Origin: Phaeobacter sp. QD34_24
Lineage (GTDB): Bacteria > Pseudomonadota > Alphaproteobacteria > Rhodobacterales > Rhodobacteraceae
Direction of reading: 5' to 3'
DNA: 64,000 nt
Assembly (NCBI RefSeq): GCF_028890115.1
Contig: NZ_JARCJD010000019.1
Coordinates: 1 to 64,000, forward strand
This document shows positions 40,278 through 49,666 of the stretch, piece by piece. Each line of letters starts with the position of its first letter. The first letter of the stretch is position 1. Both the position numbers and the translations under genes were made by a program. Under the pieces are notes generated by a model. The model had not been told where the DNA came from. It ran no database searches and saw nothing but the letters and a program-made list of their open reading frames with translations.

Positions 40278-41369
40278 TTATCCTTTTTCGGCCAGCTGCT
40301 CGACCTCGGCCACCAGACGATCGGTGGCATCGGGAACGCCGGTGCTAAGTGCTGCATTTGCCATCTGAGTGGCCGCATCCGGGTTGCTCAGAACGGCCGA
40401 GATCTGCTCTGACAGGGCCGAAACGTCAAGAGCGCTTTCCGGAATGAGAATGGCTCCGCCTGCATCGACCAGCCCGCGCGCGTTGGCGGTCTGATGATCT
40501 CCGGCAGCCGCGGCAAAGGGAATGAGGATCGATGGCCGCCCGATGACCGAGATATCCGCAACGGAAGAGGCCCCCGAGCGCGAGATCACCAGCTGCGCCT
40601 CGCTCATCCGGGCTGGCACATCATGGAAGAACGGCTGAACATCCGCCTGGATGCCGTGCTCGGCATAGAATGCGCTGACCCGTTCGCCATCTTCATCGCG
40701 CGCCTGATGCGAGACGCGCAGATGCTGGCGGAGGCCTTCGGGCAGGGCCGCAATGGCGCCGGGCACCACGTCGGACAGGATGCGCGCACCCTGGCTGCCG
40801 CCCATCACCAGCACCGACATCGGATAATCGCCGGGCGGGATATAGGCGGCACCTGCGCGCTCCAGCACGGCGCCACGGACCGGGTTGCCCACATGAACGC
40901 CGTTTGCACCTTCCGGCAGCGCGGTCGGCCAAACACCACAGGCCACCTCGGCCACGCGTTTGGCAAAGAGCTGGTTCACGCGCCCCAGAATACCGTTCTG
41001 TTCATGGATCATCCGCGGCAGCCCCAAAAGCGTTGCCGCGCCCAGCGCCGGAATGGACGGATAACCACCAAAGCCGATCACCGCATCGGGCCGGTCCCGA
41101 CGCATCTGCAAAGCCATGCTGGCGATGCCGCCGGCAATCTTCGGCCCGACCATGGCCTTGGCCAGAAGCCCGCCACGGGCAAAGGTCGCCGAGGAGACCT
41201 CGGTGATCTCAACACCATCCGGGAAGGCGCCAGTATAGCGGGCACCGCGCGCATCGGTCGACAGTTTCACCCGCCAGCCCTTTGCCAGCATCGCCTCGGC
41301 CAGGGCCTGGGCCGGGAACATATGCCCGCCCGTGCCGCCTGCCGCCATCAAGAGCAATCTCTCAGTCAT
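40278..41369 (-). CDS. murG: Lipid II synthase MurG (GlcNAc transferase)
   Basis: 363 aa GT-B transferase that adds GlcNAc to lipid I at the inner face of the membrane. N-terminal G-loop [19 protein letters not shown], second G-loop [30 protein letters not shown]-terminal [18 protein letters not shown] and [37 protein letters not shown] (UDP-GlcNAc site). The frame extends to 41483 but the ATG at 41369 begins the family N-terminus and has GGGGGTGG upstream. It follows ftsW by 28 bases. Confidence 0.96.
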   Translation of the reverse strand: MTERLLLMAAGGTGGHMFPAQALAEAMLAKGWRVKLSTDARGARYTGAFPDGVEITEVSSATFARGGLLAKAMVGPKIAGGIASMALQMRRDRPDAVIGFGGYPSIPALGAATLLGLPRMIHEQNGILGRVNQLFAKRVAEVACGVWPTALPEGANGVHVGNPVRGAVLERAGAAYIPPGDYPMSVLVMGGSQGARILSDVVPGAIAALPEGLRQHLRVSHQARDEDGERVSAFYAEHGIQADVQPFFHDVPARMSEAQLVISRSGASSVADISVIGRPSILIPFAAAAGDHQTANARGLVDAGGAILIPESALDVSALSEQISAVLSNPDAATQMANAALSTGVPDATDRLVAEVEQLAEKG

Positions 41370-41397
41370 TCCACCCCCGCCTGTCGTCCCTGCTGCC

Positions 41398-42567
41398 TCA
41401 GCCGCGCCCGCTTCCGCGCAGGTAGTCCGCGATCTCACCCTGGGGCCGCGCCCGGGTAAAGGCCAAGAGCATCCCCATGGCAATGCCCGTCGCGATCAGG
41501 GAAGAGCCGCCGTAGCTGACGAAGGGCAGGGTCATGCCCTTGGCCGGCAACAGCCGCACGGCAACCCCCATGTTGATCATCGCCTGAACGCCAAAGATGC
41601 ACACAAGGCCGGTGCCCGCAAGGCGCACGAAGGTATCGCGTTCCCGCATCAGTCGGAACAGGGAGCGCACCACCACGGTGGCATAGAGGCCGATCAGCAC
41701 CATGACCAAAACCAGGCCGTATTCCTCGGCGGCCACGGCCACGATGAAATCGGTATGCGCGTCAGGAAGCGACCATTTCACCTGCCCTTCGCCGACACCA
41801 ACACCAAAGAGCCCGCCCTCGCGGATCGCATTGGTGGCATAGCCCAGCTGCGTGGTAGGGTCGACATCGGGGCTGAGGAAGCCATCGATGCGGCGGGCAA
41901 AATGCTCGGAATTGGAATAGGCCAGAATTCCGCCCAGCACCACCGCGCCTGCCATCCCCACCAGCAGCAGCATCGGCGCCCCTGCCACGAAATACATAAC
42001 CCCCCATCCGAACAGCGTCAGCGAGGCCTGGCCGAAATCGGGCTGCATCACCAGCATCAGAACCACGCTCAGGCAGAGACCAAAGGAAATCAGCGTGCCC
42101 GGCGGCCCGTTGATCTGCTGGCTGGAGGCGATCATCCAGGCGGCAACCACCACGAAACCGGGCTTCAGGAACTCGGACGGCTGCAAAGAGGCAAAGCCCA
42201 GCGAATACCAGCGCACAGCCCCCTTGCCGAAATCGGTACCAAAGATCGGCAAAAAGGCCAGCGCCACAAAGGCAAAAGCAAAACCGATGATCGCAAGGCG
42301 CCGCACCAGCGTCGGAGACATCATCGAGGTCAGCACCATGGCCACCAGGGCAACGCCCCCAAAGACCGCCTGACGTTGCACATAGTGGAAATTGTCAAAA
42401 CCGTTGCGCTCGGCCAGGGGCACCGAGGCCGCAAGCCCCAGCAAGAGCCCCAGCACGAAAAGCATCAGGACCGAGGACATGGTCCACTTGTCCAATGTCC
42501 GCCACCATTTGGGAAGGATGGGTTCGCCCGATTGCACGGGAACCGCACCATAGACCATCTCAGTCAT
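41398..42567 (-). CDS. ftsW: Peptidoglycan glycosyltransferase FtsW
   Basis: 389 aa SEDS protein, about ten membrane helices. Motifs: [31 protein letters not shown] (with the catalytic Asp), [49 protein letters not shown], and [20 protein letters not shown]. It polymerises septal glycan with FtsI. The ATG at 42567 is chosen; a longer frame to 42642 overlaps the divergent gene's control region. The 177 bases to the divergent flavoprotein must hold a promoter if ftsW-murG-murC is to be transcribed independently. Confidence 0.96.
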   Translation of the reverse strand: MTEMVYGAVPVQSGEPILPKWWRTLDKWTMSSVLMLFVLGLLLGLAASVPLAERNGFDNFHYVQRQAVFGGVALVAMVLTSMMSPTLVRRLAIIGFAFAFVALAFLPIFGTDFGKGAVRWYSLGFASLQPSEFLKPGFVVVAAWMIASSQQINGPPGTLISFGLCLSVVLMLVMQPDFGQASLTLFGWGVMYFVAGAPMLLLVGMAGAVVLGGILAYSNSEHFARRIDGFLSPDVDPTTQLGYATNAIREGGLFGVGVGEGQVKWSLPDAHTDFIVAVAAEEYGLVLVMVLIGLYATVVVRSLFRLMRERDTFVRLAGTGLVCIFGVQAMINMGVAVRLLPAKGMTLPFVSYGGSSLIATGIAMGMLLAFTRARPQGEIADYLRGSGRG

Positions 42568-42744
42568 GGAAACACCGCTACTGTCTGCCTCGTGATCCGC
42601 CCCGTTTTCGGGGTCTATGGGGGAACAGTAGCCTGAAAACACCGCTCAGGCCAGTGTGATGATTCGCCAGCGGCAGGTTTTTGCACCCTCAGGCCGCAGA
42701 ACACCCGCTCTTGCGCCATCGAGCGTTCCGTGGTCGATGCCCTC

Positions 42745-43938
42745 ATGCAGTTCAACACGGTGATTCTGGGGGCCGGTGCGGCCGGAATGATGTGCGCTGC
42801 CCATACGGGCGGCGACACGCTTGTGGTGGATCACGCCAAGGCACCCGGCGAGAAGATCCGCATTTCCGGCGGCGGGCGCTGTAATTTCACCAATCTCTAC
42901 GCCGAGCCCGCCAACTACATCTCCGCCAATCCCCATTTCTGCAAATCGGCCATGGCCCGCTACAGCCAATGGGATTTCATCGCACTGGTAGAGCGCCACG
43001 GCATCGCCTGGCACGAAAAGACCCTGGGCCAGCTGTTCTGCGACGGCTCCGCCAAGCAGATCGTCTCGATGCTGGCGTCCGAAATGGCGCGAGCGGGCGC
43101 CGATCTGTGGCTGCAGACCGAGATCGAAGACGTCACGCATGCGGGCGAAGCCTTCACCCTGTCGTTGCTCAAGGATGGGAAAGCGCAAACCGTCACCTGC
43201 CGCAACCTGGTGCTCGCCACCGGCGGCAAGTCGATCCCCAAGATGGGCGCCACCGGCCTGGCCTATGACATCGCGCACCAGTTCGGCCTGCCTGTGACCG
43301 AGGTCCGCCCCGGCCTGGTGCCCTTCACCTTCCCTGAGGGGCGGTTTTCCGCCCTGGCCGGTGTCTCCCTGCCCGCACGCCTGTCCAATGGGCGCGCCAG
43401 CTTTGACGAGGCGCTTCTGTTCACCCATCGCGGCCTGTCTGGCCCTGCGGTGCTGCAGCTCTCCTCCTACTGGCGCGAGGGCGAGGAGATCTCGGCAAAC
43501 CTTGCGCCGCAGATTGACCTCTTTTCTCTCCTGCGCAGCCAGCGGCAATTGGCTGGCAAACGCGCCATCGCAACCGAACTCGCCCGCCACCTGCCCGCCC
43601 GGCTGGTGGACTATCTGAAAGAGGCACTGGCCCCGGCGCATGACCTGTCCGCGCGCCTCGCCGACCAATCGGATGCCGCCCTGCAGGCCCTCTGCGACCA
43701 GCTTTGCGACTGGCAGCTGACCCCGGGCGGCACCGAAGGCTACCGCACCGCCGAAGTGACCCTGGGGGGCATCGTTACCGATGCACTCTCCTCCAAGACG
43801 ATGGAGGCAAAATCACGCCCCGGCCTTTACGCCATCGGCGAAGCGGTGGATGTGACCGGCTGGCTCGGCGGCTACAACTTCCAATGGGCCTGGGCCTCGG
43901 GGCATGCCGCAGGTACAGCCATCGCCGCCAAACGCTGA
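42745..43938 (+). CDS. NAD(P)/FAD-dependent oxidoreductase, HI0933/YhiN family
   Basis: 397 aa flavoprotein. Dinucleotide motif FNTVILGAGAAGMMCAAH at the N-terminus, KIRISGGGRCNFTN typical of the HI0933/BaiN-like family, LVLATGGKSIPKMGATG, and the C-terminal FAD motif RPGLYAIGEAVDVTGWLGGYNFQWAWASG. The physiological substrate is unknown. The start may be ATG at 42745 or GTG at 42730. It is the only plus-strand gene inside the dcw cluster, placed between murD and ftsW, so it interrupts read-through from the upstream half. Confidence 0.93.
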   Translation: MQFNTVILGAGAAGMMCAAHTGGDTLVVDHAKAPGEKIRISGGGRCNFTNLYAEPANYISANPHFCKSAMARYSQWDFIALVERHGIAWHEKTLGQLFCDGSAKQIVSMLASEMARAGADLWLQTEIEDVTHAGEAFTLSLLKDGKAQTVTCRNLVLATGGKSIPKMGATGLAYDIAHQFGLPVTEVRPGLVPFTFPEGRFSALAGVSLPARLSNGRASFDEALLFTHRGLSGPAVLQLSSYWREGEEISANLAPQIDLFSLLRSQRQLAGKRAIATELARHLPARLVDYLKEALAPAHDLSARLADQSDAALQALCDQLCDWQLTPGGTEGYRTAEVTLGGIVTDALSSKTMEAKSRPGLYAIGEAVDVTGWLGGYNFQWAWASGHAAGTAIAAKR

Positions 43939-44009
43939 TCCCCGTCACAGGCTTCCCGCACAGTCTCCCCGCTGTGGAATTCCGATCCGCTTGGGTGAGC
44001 CCGAAGCCC

Positions 44010-45413
44010 CTACAGGTTTTCCAACCTGCGTGTCACTTCCGCGATGAAGTCATCCCCGCGCTGTTCAAAATTGTCGTATTGATCGAAACTCGCCGCCGCC
44101 GGGGCCAGCAGAACGGTATCGCCTTCCTCGGCATCCCGCATCGCGCGGGCCACCGCCTCTGCCATGGTCGTGCAGACCTCGGCCTCCACATCCAACTGCA
44201 GTGCAAAGCCTGCTGCCTCCCGGCCAATCACATAGGCCTTGCGCACCGCACCGGTCTGCCCTTTCAAGGCCTCAAGCCCGCCATCCTTTTCCAGGCCACC
44301 GCAGATCCAGCGAATATTCTTGAAGGCACTCAGCGCCTTGACCGCACTGTCCACATTGGTGGCCTTGCTGTCATTGACGTAGCGCACTCCATTTGCGTCA
44401 GCGATAGTCTGGCTGCGATGGGGCAGACCCGGATAGCTGGCAAGCCCGCCTTCGATCATACGCGGCGCCAGCCCCAGCGCCCGCGCCGCCGCATAGGCCG
44501 CACAGGCATTCTGATGGTTATGCGCCCCCGGCAGCCCCTGCATCGCGCGCAGGTCAATCGAGGCCACCTGGCGCCCCTTGCGGTATTCGCTGAGAAACCC
44601 CTTGCGGGCAAAGACCTGCCAGCCCGGCCCGGTCAGCTTCTGCGCCGCCGAAATGCGGATCACCCGATCATCGCTTGCCGCCTCCGAGAGTTGCCCGGCC
44701 AGGAACAGCCCCTCCGCCTCATCGACGCCAATGATGGCGCGATCCGGTCCGCCTTCGGCAAACAGGCGCCGCTTGGCCGCGAAATAACCACCCATGCCGC
44801 CATGCCGGTCCAGATGGTCGGGACTGAGGTTGGTGAAGACCGCCACATCCGGTGTCAGTGCGCGCGCCAGTTCGGTCTGATAGCTCGACAGCTCCAGCAC
44901 CACGACGCCGCCATTGCCCGGCGGGTCGATATCCAGCACCCCGCGTCCGATATTGCCCGCCATCTGGCTGTCCCGGCCCGCTTCCTCGAGAATGTGCTGC
45001 AACAGGGCCACCGTGGTGGACTTGCCGTTCGATCCGGTCACCGCCACCACCTTGGGCGGCTGATCGAACTCGTCCCACTCCGAGGTTGCCACCGAGCGGA
45101 AGAACAACCCGATGTCATTGTCCACCGGCACCCCCGCCAGAAGGGCCGCACGCACCACCGGATTGGGCCTGGGATAAAGATGCGGAATACCGGGCGAGAC
45201 GATCAGCGTCGCCACCTCGTCAAAGGCGCCCGCGCGGGTCAGATCGGCGCATTGGAACCACTCTGCCTCGGCCCGCTCCCGCGCGCTCGGGTTGTCATCC
45301 CAGCAGACCGGAACCGCGCCGCCCTCGCGCAGGGCGCGCGCCGTGGCAAGGCCGGACCGGCCCAATCCCAGAACGGCGACCTTTGCCCCTTCAAAGCCTC
45401 TCACAGGGATCAT
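44010..45413 (-). CDS. murD: UDP-N-acetylmuramoyl-L-alanine--D-glutamate ligase
   Basis: 467 aa Mur ligase adding D-Glu. N-terminal [22 protein letters not shown]-loop [69 protein letters not shown]-like [21 protein letters not shown], and the C-terminal [22 protein letters not shown]. The ATG at 45413 matches the family start; the frame to 45455 is longer. A 218-base gap with two hairpins separates it from mraY. Confidence 0.97.
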   Translation of the reverse strand: MIPVRGFEGAKVAVLGLGRSGLATARALREGGAVPVCWDDNPSARERAEAEWFQCADLTRAGAFDEVATLIVSPGIPHLYPRPNPVVRAALLAGVPVDNDIGLFFRSVATSEWDEFDQPPKVVAVTGSNGKSTTVALLQHILEEAGRDSQMAGNIGRGVLDIDPPGNGGVVVLELSSYQTELARALTPDVAVFTNLSPDHLDRHGGMGGYFAAKRRLFAEGGPDRAIIGVDEAEGLFLAGQLSEAASDDRVIRISAAQKLTGPGWQVFARKGFLSEYRKGRQVASIDLRAMQGLPGAHNHQNACAAYAAARALGLAPRMIEGGLASYPGLPHRSQTIADANGVRYVNDSKATNVDSAVKALSAFKNIRWICGGLEKDGGLEALKGQTGAVRKAYVIGREAAGFALQLDVEAEVCTTMAEAVARAMRDAEEGDTVLLAPAAASFDQYDNFEQRGDDFIAEVTRRLENL

Positions 45414-45494
45414 GCCCAGCCTCACTCTTTGATCAAATTTCGGCGCAGAGTGCACCGGCGAAAACGGCTTTGCAAGACATCACACGAGGCGCCC

Positions 45495-45516
45495 GCACGC
45501 GCCGCAAGGCGCGTGC
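45495..45516. repeat. Perfect hairpin with GCAA tetraloop between mraY and murD
   Basis: A 9-bp perfect GC-rich inverted repeat (45495-45503 with 45508-45516) closed by GCAA on the plus strand and TTGC on the minus strand. No T-tract follows, so it is more likely an RNA stability element or intergenic palindrome than a terminator. Confidence 0.6.
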
Positions 45517-45584
45517 CATGCCCAACCCCTGGCAGGCGGGATTGCCCGCGTGACAGGGGGCGGGAGTGTTCCCTTTTCAGAAAC

Positions 45585-45609
45585 GCAGAAGGAGGCCGAA
45601 GCCCCCTTC
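45585..45609 (-). terminator. Possible attenuator/terminator after mraY
   Basis: A 9-bp stem with one mismatch (45588-45596 with 45601-45609) and TTCG loop on the minus strand, followed by TGCGTTTCTG, 22 bases past the mraY stop. The T-tract is poor, so partial termination is the most that can be claimed. Confidence 0.45.
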
Positions 45610-45631
45610 CTCAGACCGCTTTTTCAGGTGC

Positions 45632-46714
45632 TCAGCGCACTTTCAGCGTGGCAAGCCCGATCATCGCCAGGATCAGCGAGATGATCCAGAAACGGATCAC
45701 GATGGTGGGTTCTGCCCAGCCCTTCTTCTCATAGTGGTGATGGATCGGCGCCATCAGGAAGACGCGCTTGCCGGTGCGCTTGAAGTAAAGCACCTGGATA
45801 ATGACCGAAAGCGCCTCGACCACGAACAAACCGCCTACGATGGCCAGAACCAGCTCGTGCTTGGTCGCGACCGCAATGGCGCCCAGGGCACCGCCCAGCG
45901 CCAGCGAACCGGTATCGCCCATGAAAACCGCTGCAGGCGGCGCATTGTACCACAGGAACCCAAGTCCCGCACCGAACAGAGCCGCGGCGAATATCAGGAT
46001 CTCTCCGGTACCGGGCACATAATGCACGTCCAGATATTCGGTGAAATCGACCCGCCCCACCGCATAGGCAATCACACCCAGGGTGCCGCCCGCGATCATC
46101 ACCGGCATGATCGCCAGACCGTCCAGACCATCGGTCAGGTTCACCGCATTGGCCGCCCCCACGATCACACAGATCGAAAACGGCACATAGAACAGACCCA
46201 GGTTGATCAGCGTGTCCTTGAACACCGGCAGCGCCAGCTGGTTCTGAAGCCCCGCCGGGTGATAGGCCGCCGCCCACAGCGCCGCGATGATGGCAATCAG
46301 AATACCAAGCGCCAGGCGCACCTTGCCCGGCACCCCAGCGGTATTCTGCTTGGAGACCTTAGCATAATCATCGGCAAACCCGATAAGCGCGAAGGCCAGG
46401 GTCACGAACAGCACCAGCCAGACGAAAGGATTGTCCCAGCGCGCCCACAAGAGCGTCGAGGTGATCAGCGCGCCCACGATCAGCAACCCGCCCATGGTCG
46501 GCGTGCCCGCCTTGGACAGATGCCCTTCGGGACCGTCATCCCGGATCGGCTGCCCCTTGCCCTGGCGCTTGCGCAGCACATTGATCAGCGGCTGGCCGAA
46601 CAGGAAGCCAAAGACCAACGCCGTCATGAAAGCACCGCCCGCACGGAAGGTGATATAGCGGAAAAGGTTGTAGAAATCACCGCCATCCGACAGCGCTGTC
46701 AGCCAATAAAGCAT
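45632..46714 (-). CDS. mraY: Phospho-N-acetylmuramoyl-pentapeptide transferase
   Basis: 360 aa, ten membrane helices. Makes lipid I from UDP-MurNAc-pentapeptide and undecaprenyl phosphate. Catalytic motifs: [20 protein letters not shown] (Asp pair), [21 protein letters not shown]-region equivalent [16 protein letters not shown], and [24 protein letters not shown] (HHH loop). ATG at 46714, 12 bases after murF. Confidence 0.97.
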   Translation of the reverse strand: MLYWLTALSDGGDFYNLFRYITFRAGGAFMTALVFGFLFGQPLINVLRKRQGKGQPIRDDGPEGHLSKAGTPTMGGLLIVGALITSTLLWARWDNPFVWLVLFVTLAFALIGFADDYAKVSKQNTAGVPGKVRLALGILIAIIAALWAAAYHPAGLQNQLALPVFKDTLINLGLFYVPFSICVIVGAANAVNLTDGLDGLAIMPVMIAGGTLGVIAYAVGRVDFTEYLDVHYVPGTGEILIFAAALFGAGLGFLWYNAPPAAVFMGDTGSLALGGALGAIAVATKHELVLAIVGGLFVVEALSVIIQVLYFKRTGKRVFLMAPIHHHYEKKGWAEPTIVIRFWIISLILAMIGLATLKVR

Positions 46715-46726
46715 CTCAGCCGGTCC

Positions 46727-48148
46727 TCACTTGCTAATGTTCACATCAGAGTTCTGGCTGCCATGGCCCAAATCGCGGATGCCGTCAACGATGGATGCCA
46801 GTTTCATGCTGAGCGATCCCTTGACCAGCACCACATCGCCAGCCCCGATCTGCCGGGGCAGGTCAGCGCGCGCCTCGGCGCTTGTCGCGTGCCAGCTGCC
46901 CCGTTTTTGCTCGGGCAGCGCCTCGAACAGGCTGCGCATCAGCGGCCCGATGCAATGGATCTGATCGGCGGTGTCCAGGGCCGGATGCTGCGCCAGCGCG
47001 CCATGCAGCTCCGTTTCCTGCGGCCCCAATTCCTTCATGTCGCCCAGATAGGCGATGCGTCGCCCGCCTGCCTCCACCGGGGTCGCCGCCAGCACATCCA
47101 GCGCCGCCCTGACCGAGGTCGGATTGGCATTGTAGCTGTCATCCAGCAGCAGCACCCGCCCGCCGGACAGCACAACGCTCTCTCGCGCACCGCGCCCGGT
47201 GACCGGCGACCACAGCGCAAGGCTGGCAATGGCACGATCCAGATCCGCGCCCAGCGCCTCGGCACACAAGAGCGCCCCCAGCGCGTTCATGGCAAAATGC
47301 GCGCCCAGAGACTGGATATGCAACTCGGCCTCCTGCCCCAGGATCTGGGCCTCGGCAACGGTTTCCTCGCCGCTCAGGCCCACCTCCAGCAGGCGCGCGT
47401 CTGCGCCCGCATGGCCGAACCAGCGCATCGCAGTGCCGCGTTCTTCCGCAACCTCCCGCAGGATCGAAGCCTCATCGATATCGGCATTGAGGACTGCCAC
47501 GCCGCCCGGCTCCAGCCCCTCCAGGATCGAGGCTTTTTCGCGGGCGATCCCGGCGACATCCTCGAAAGCCTCAAGGTGCACGGCTGCCACGGTGGTGACC
47601 ATCGCCACATGCGGGCGGGCCTGGCGCGCCAGCGGTGCGATCTCACCGGGATGGTTCATGCCGATCTCGATCACCGCGAACTCGGTGTCGCGCGGCATCC
47701 GCGCCAGGGTCAGCGGCACGCCCCAATGATTGTTGTAACTGGCCACGGCAGCATGGGTGCGGCCCTGATCGCTGAGGATGCGCGCCAGCATTTCCTTAGT
47801 CGAGGTTTTCCCAACCGAGCCGGTCACGGCAATCACACGGGCCTCTGTGCGGGCGCGGGCGGCACGGCCCAAAGCCTCCAGCCCCGCCTGCACGTCTTCG
47901 ACCAGCAACAGCGGTGCGCCCTCGGACAAACCGTCGGGAACGCGCGACACCAGTGCCGCCCCTGCCCCGGCCTGCAGCGCCTGCGCCACGAAATCATGGC
48001 CATCCCGTGCGGCCTTCAAGGCCACGAAGAGATCGCCCGGCTGCAGGCTGCGGGTGTCGATGGACACGCCGGAAACGCTCCAGTCACCAATCGCCTGTCC
48101 GCCGGTGGCGGCGGCAGCTTCGGCAGAGGTCCAGAGCAGAGTGTTCAT
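46727..48148 (-). CDS. murF: UDP-N-acetylmuramoyl-tripeptide--D-alanyl-D-alanine ligase
   Basis: 473 aa Mur ligase that adds the D-Ala-D-Ala made by Ddl. VSIDTRSLQPGDLFVALKAARDGHDFV (N-terminal domain), P-loop AVTGSVGKTSTKEMLARIL, NHWGVPLTLARMP, VIEIGMNHPGEI, LLLDDSYNANPTSVRAALDVL and VLVKGSLSMKL. The start overlaps the murE stop as ATGA, so they are coupled. Confidence 0.96.
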   Translation of the reverse strand: MNTLLWTSAEAAAATGGQAIGDWSVSGVSIDTRSLQPGDLFVALKAARDGHDFVAQALQAGAGAALVSRVPDGLSEGAPLLLVEDVQAGLEALGRAARARTEARVIAVTGSVGKTSTKEMLARILSDQGRTHAAVASYNNHWGVPLTLARMPRDTEFAVIEIGMNHPGEIAPLARQARPHVAMVTTVAAVHLEAFEDVAGIAREKASILEGLEPGGVAVLNADIDEASILREVAEERGTAMRWFGHAGADARLLEVGLSGEETVAEAQILGQEAELHIQSLGAHFAMNALGALLCAEALGADLDRAIASLALWSPVTGRGARESVVLSGGRVLLLDDSYNANPTSVRAALDVLAATPVEAGGRRIAYLGDMKELGPQETELHGALAQHPALDTADQIHCIGPLMRSLFEALPEQKRGSWHATSAEARADLPRQIGAGDVVLVKGSLSMKLASIVDGIRDLGHGSQNSDVNISK

Positions 48149-49647
48149 ACGATTTTCCCATCCAGTGCCGCGACCGCCATACTGGCCTGTTCCACATCAT
48201 CGAAGGGCAGAATATCGCTGCCGACGACCTGCCCGGTCTCATGCCCCTTACCGCAGACCAGCAAGGCATCGCCCGGTTCCAGCGCAGCGACGCCGCGCAG
48301 GATCGCCTCGGCGCGGTCGCCGACCTCAAGAGCCTCCGGCGCGCCGCCCTTGACGGCGGCGCGGATCACCGCCGGGTCCTCGCTGCGCGGGTTGTCATCG
48401 GTCACGATGACCATATCGGCATTGTCATGCGCCGCCTTGCCCATCAGCGGGCGCTTACCGGCATCGCGATCGCCGCCCGCACCGACAATGGCGATCAGGC
48501 GCCCCAGCACATGCGGGCGCAGCGCCTTGATCGCGGTGGCCACGGCATCCGGCGTATGGGCATAATCCACAAAGACCGAGGCGCCATTGTCCCGCGTCGC
48601 CGCAAGCTGCATGCGCCCGCGCACCGTGGTCAGCTCGTGCAGGGTTTCAAAGACGCGCTCCGGCTGTTCGCCGCTGGCGATCACCAGACCGCAGGCCATC
48701 AGAACGTTCTCGGCCTGAAAGCCGCCTATCAGGTTCAGCCGCGCCATGAAGGGGCGGTCGTGCCAGGAAAACCGGATATCCTGGCCGGTGCCATCATAGC
48801 GCTGCCCGACAAGGGAAAAATCGCCAAGACCGCGACCCACGGTGATCACCTCTTGGCCGCGCGCGGCGGCAATGGCGCGCATCTCGGCGCCGCGGGGATC
48901 ATCCATGTTGATCACCGCAACGCCCTCTTCCGGCAGCACCCGGCGGAACAGCCCGGCCTTGGCGGCAAAGTATTCCTCGAAGGTGTGGTGATAATCCAGG
49001 TGATCCTGGGTGAAATTGGTGAACCCCGCCGCCGCCAGGTCAACGCCATCAAGGCGGCGCTGATCCAGCCCATGCGAGGAAGCCTCCATCGCGGCATGGG
49101 TCACACCGGCAGAGGCGGCTGCCGCCAAGGCGCGGTGTAGAGTGATCGGTTCCGGCGTGGTATGGGCCAGAGGAAAGCTCCAGGCGCCCTCGACCCCGGT
49201 GGTGCCGAGGTTTACCGCCGCGTGCCCCAGCGCCATCCAGATCTGGCGCACGAAGGTCGCAACCGAAGTCTTGCCATTTGTGCCGGTGACCGCGACCATG
49301 GTCTGCGGCTGGGCCCCGAACCAGAGCGCCGCCGTATAGGCCAGCACCTGACGCGGATCCTCCACCACGATCAGCGCGGCATGGCTTTTCGCCAACGCCC
49401 CCTGCGCCAGATCGGCACCGGCCGCATCGGTCAAGACGGCAGCCGCACCCTGTTCCAATGCGGCCGTGATGAAATTGGCGCCATGTACCGTGGAGCCGGG
49501 AAGGGCTGCGAACAGGGCTCCCTCGCCCACCCTGCGGCTGTCCACCACCAGGTCCGAGATCACCGGATCGGCGCCGCCCCGCGCGGTCAGCCCCAGTTGG
49601 CTCAATGGCCGCGGGTTGGGCCTGTGCTGTTCGGAATTGCGGCTCAT
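48145..49647 (-). CDS. murE: UDP-N-acetylmuramoyl-L-alanyl-D-glutamate--2,6-diaminopimelate ligase
   Basis: 500 aa Mur ligase adding the third stem residue. SDLVVDSRRVGEGALFAALPG, P-loop AVTGTNGKTSVATFVRQIW, TTPEPITLHRAL, MEASSHGLDQRRLDGV, NFTQDHLDYHHTFEEYFAAK, VFVDYAHTPDAV. The motif DNPRSEDP is the one that selects meso-diaminopimelate, so the wall is of the Gram-negative type. ATG at 49647, 19 bases after the ftsI stop. Confidence 0.97.
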   Translation of the reverse strand: MSRNSEQHRPNPRPLSQLGLTARGGADPVISDLVVDSRRVGEGALFAALPGSTVHGANFITAALEQGAAAVLTDAAGADLAQGALAKSHAALIVVEDPRQVLAYTAALWFGAQPQTMVAVTGTNGKTSVATFVRQIWMALGHAAVNLGTTGVEGAWSFPLAHTTPEPITLHRALAAAASAGVTHAAMEASSHGLDQRRLDGVDLAAAGFTNFTQDHLDYHHTFEEYFAAKAGLFRRVLPEEGVAVINMDDPRGAEMRAIAAARGQEVITVGRGLGDFSLVGQRYDGTGQDIRFSWHDRPFMARLNLIGGFQAENVLMACGLVIASGEQPERVFETLHELTTVRGRMQLAATRDNGASVFVDYAHTPDAVATAIKALRPHVLGRLIAIVGAGGDRDAGKRPLMGKAAHDNADMVIVTDDNPRSEDPAVIRAAVKGGAPEALEVGDRAEAILRGVAALEPGDALLVCGKGHETGQVVGSDILPFDDVEQASMAVAALDGKIV

Positions 49648-49666
49648 GGGGGCACCTCGCCTCAGG

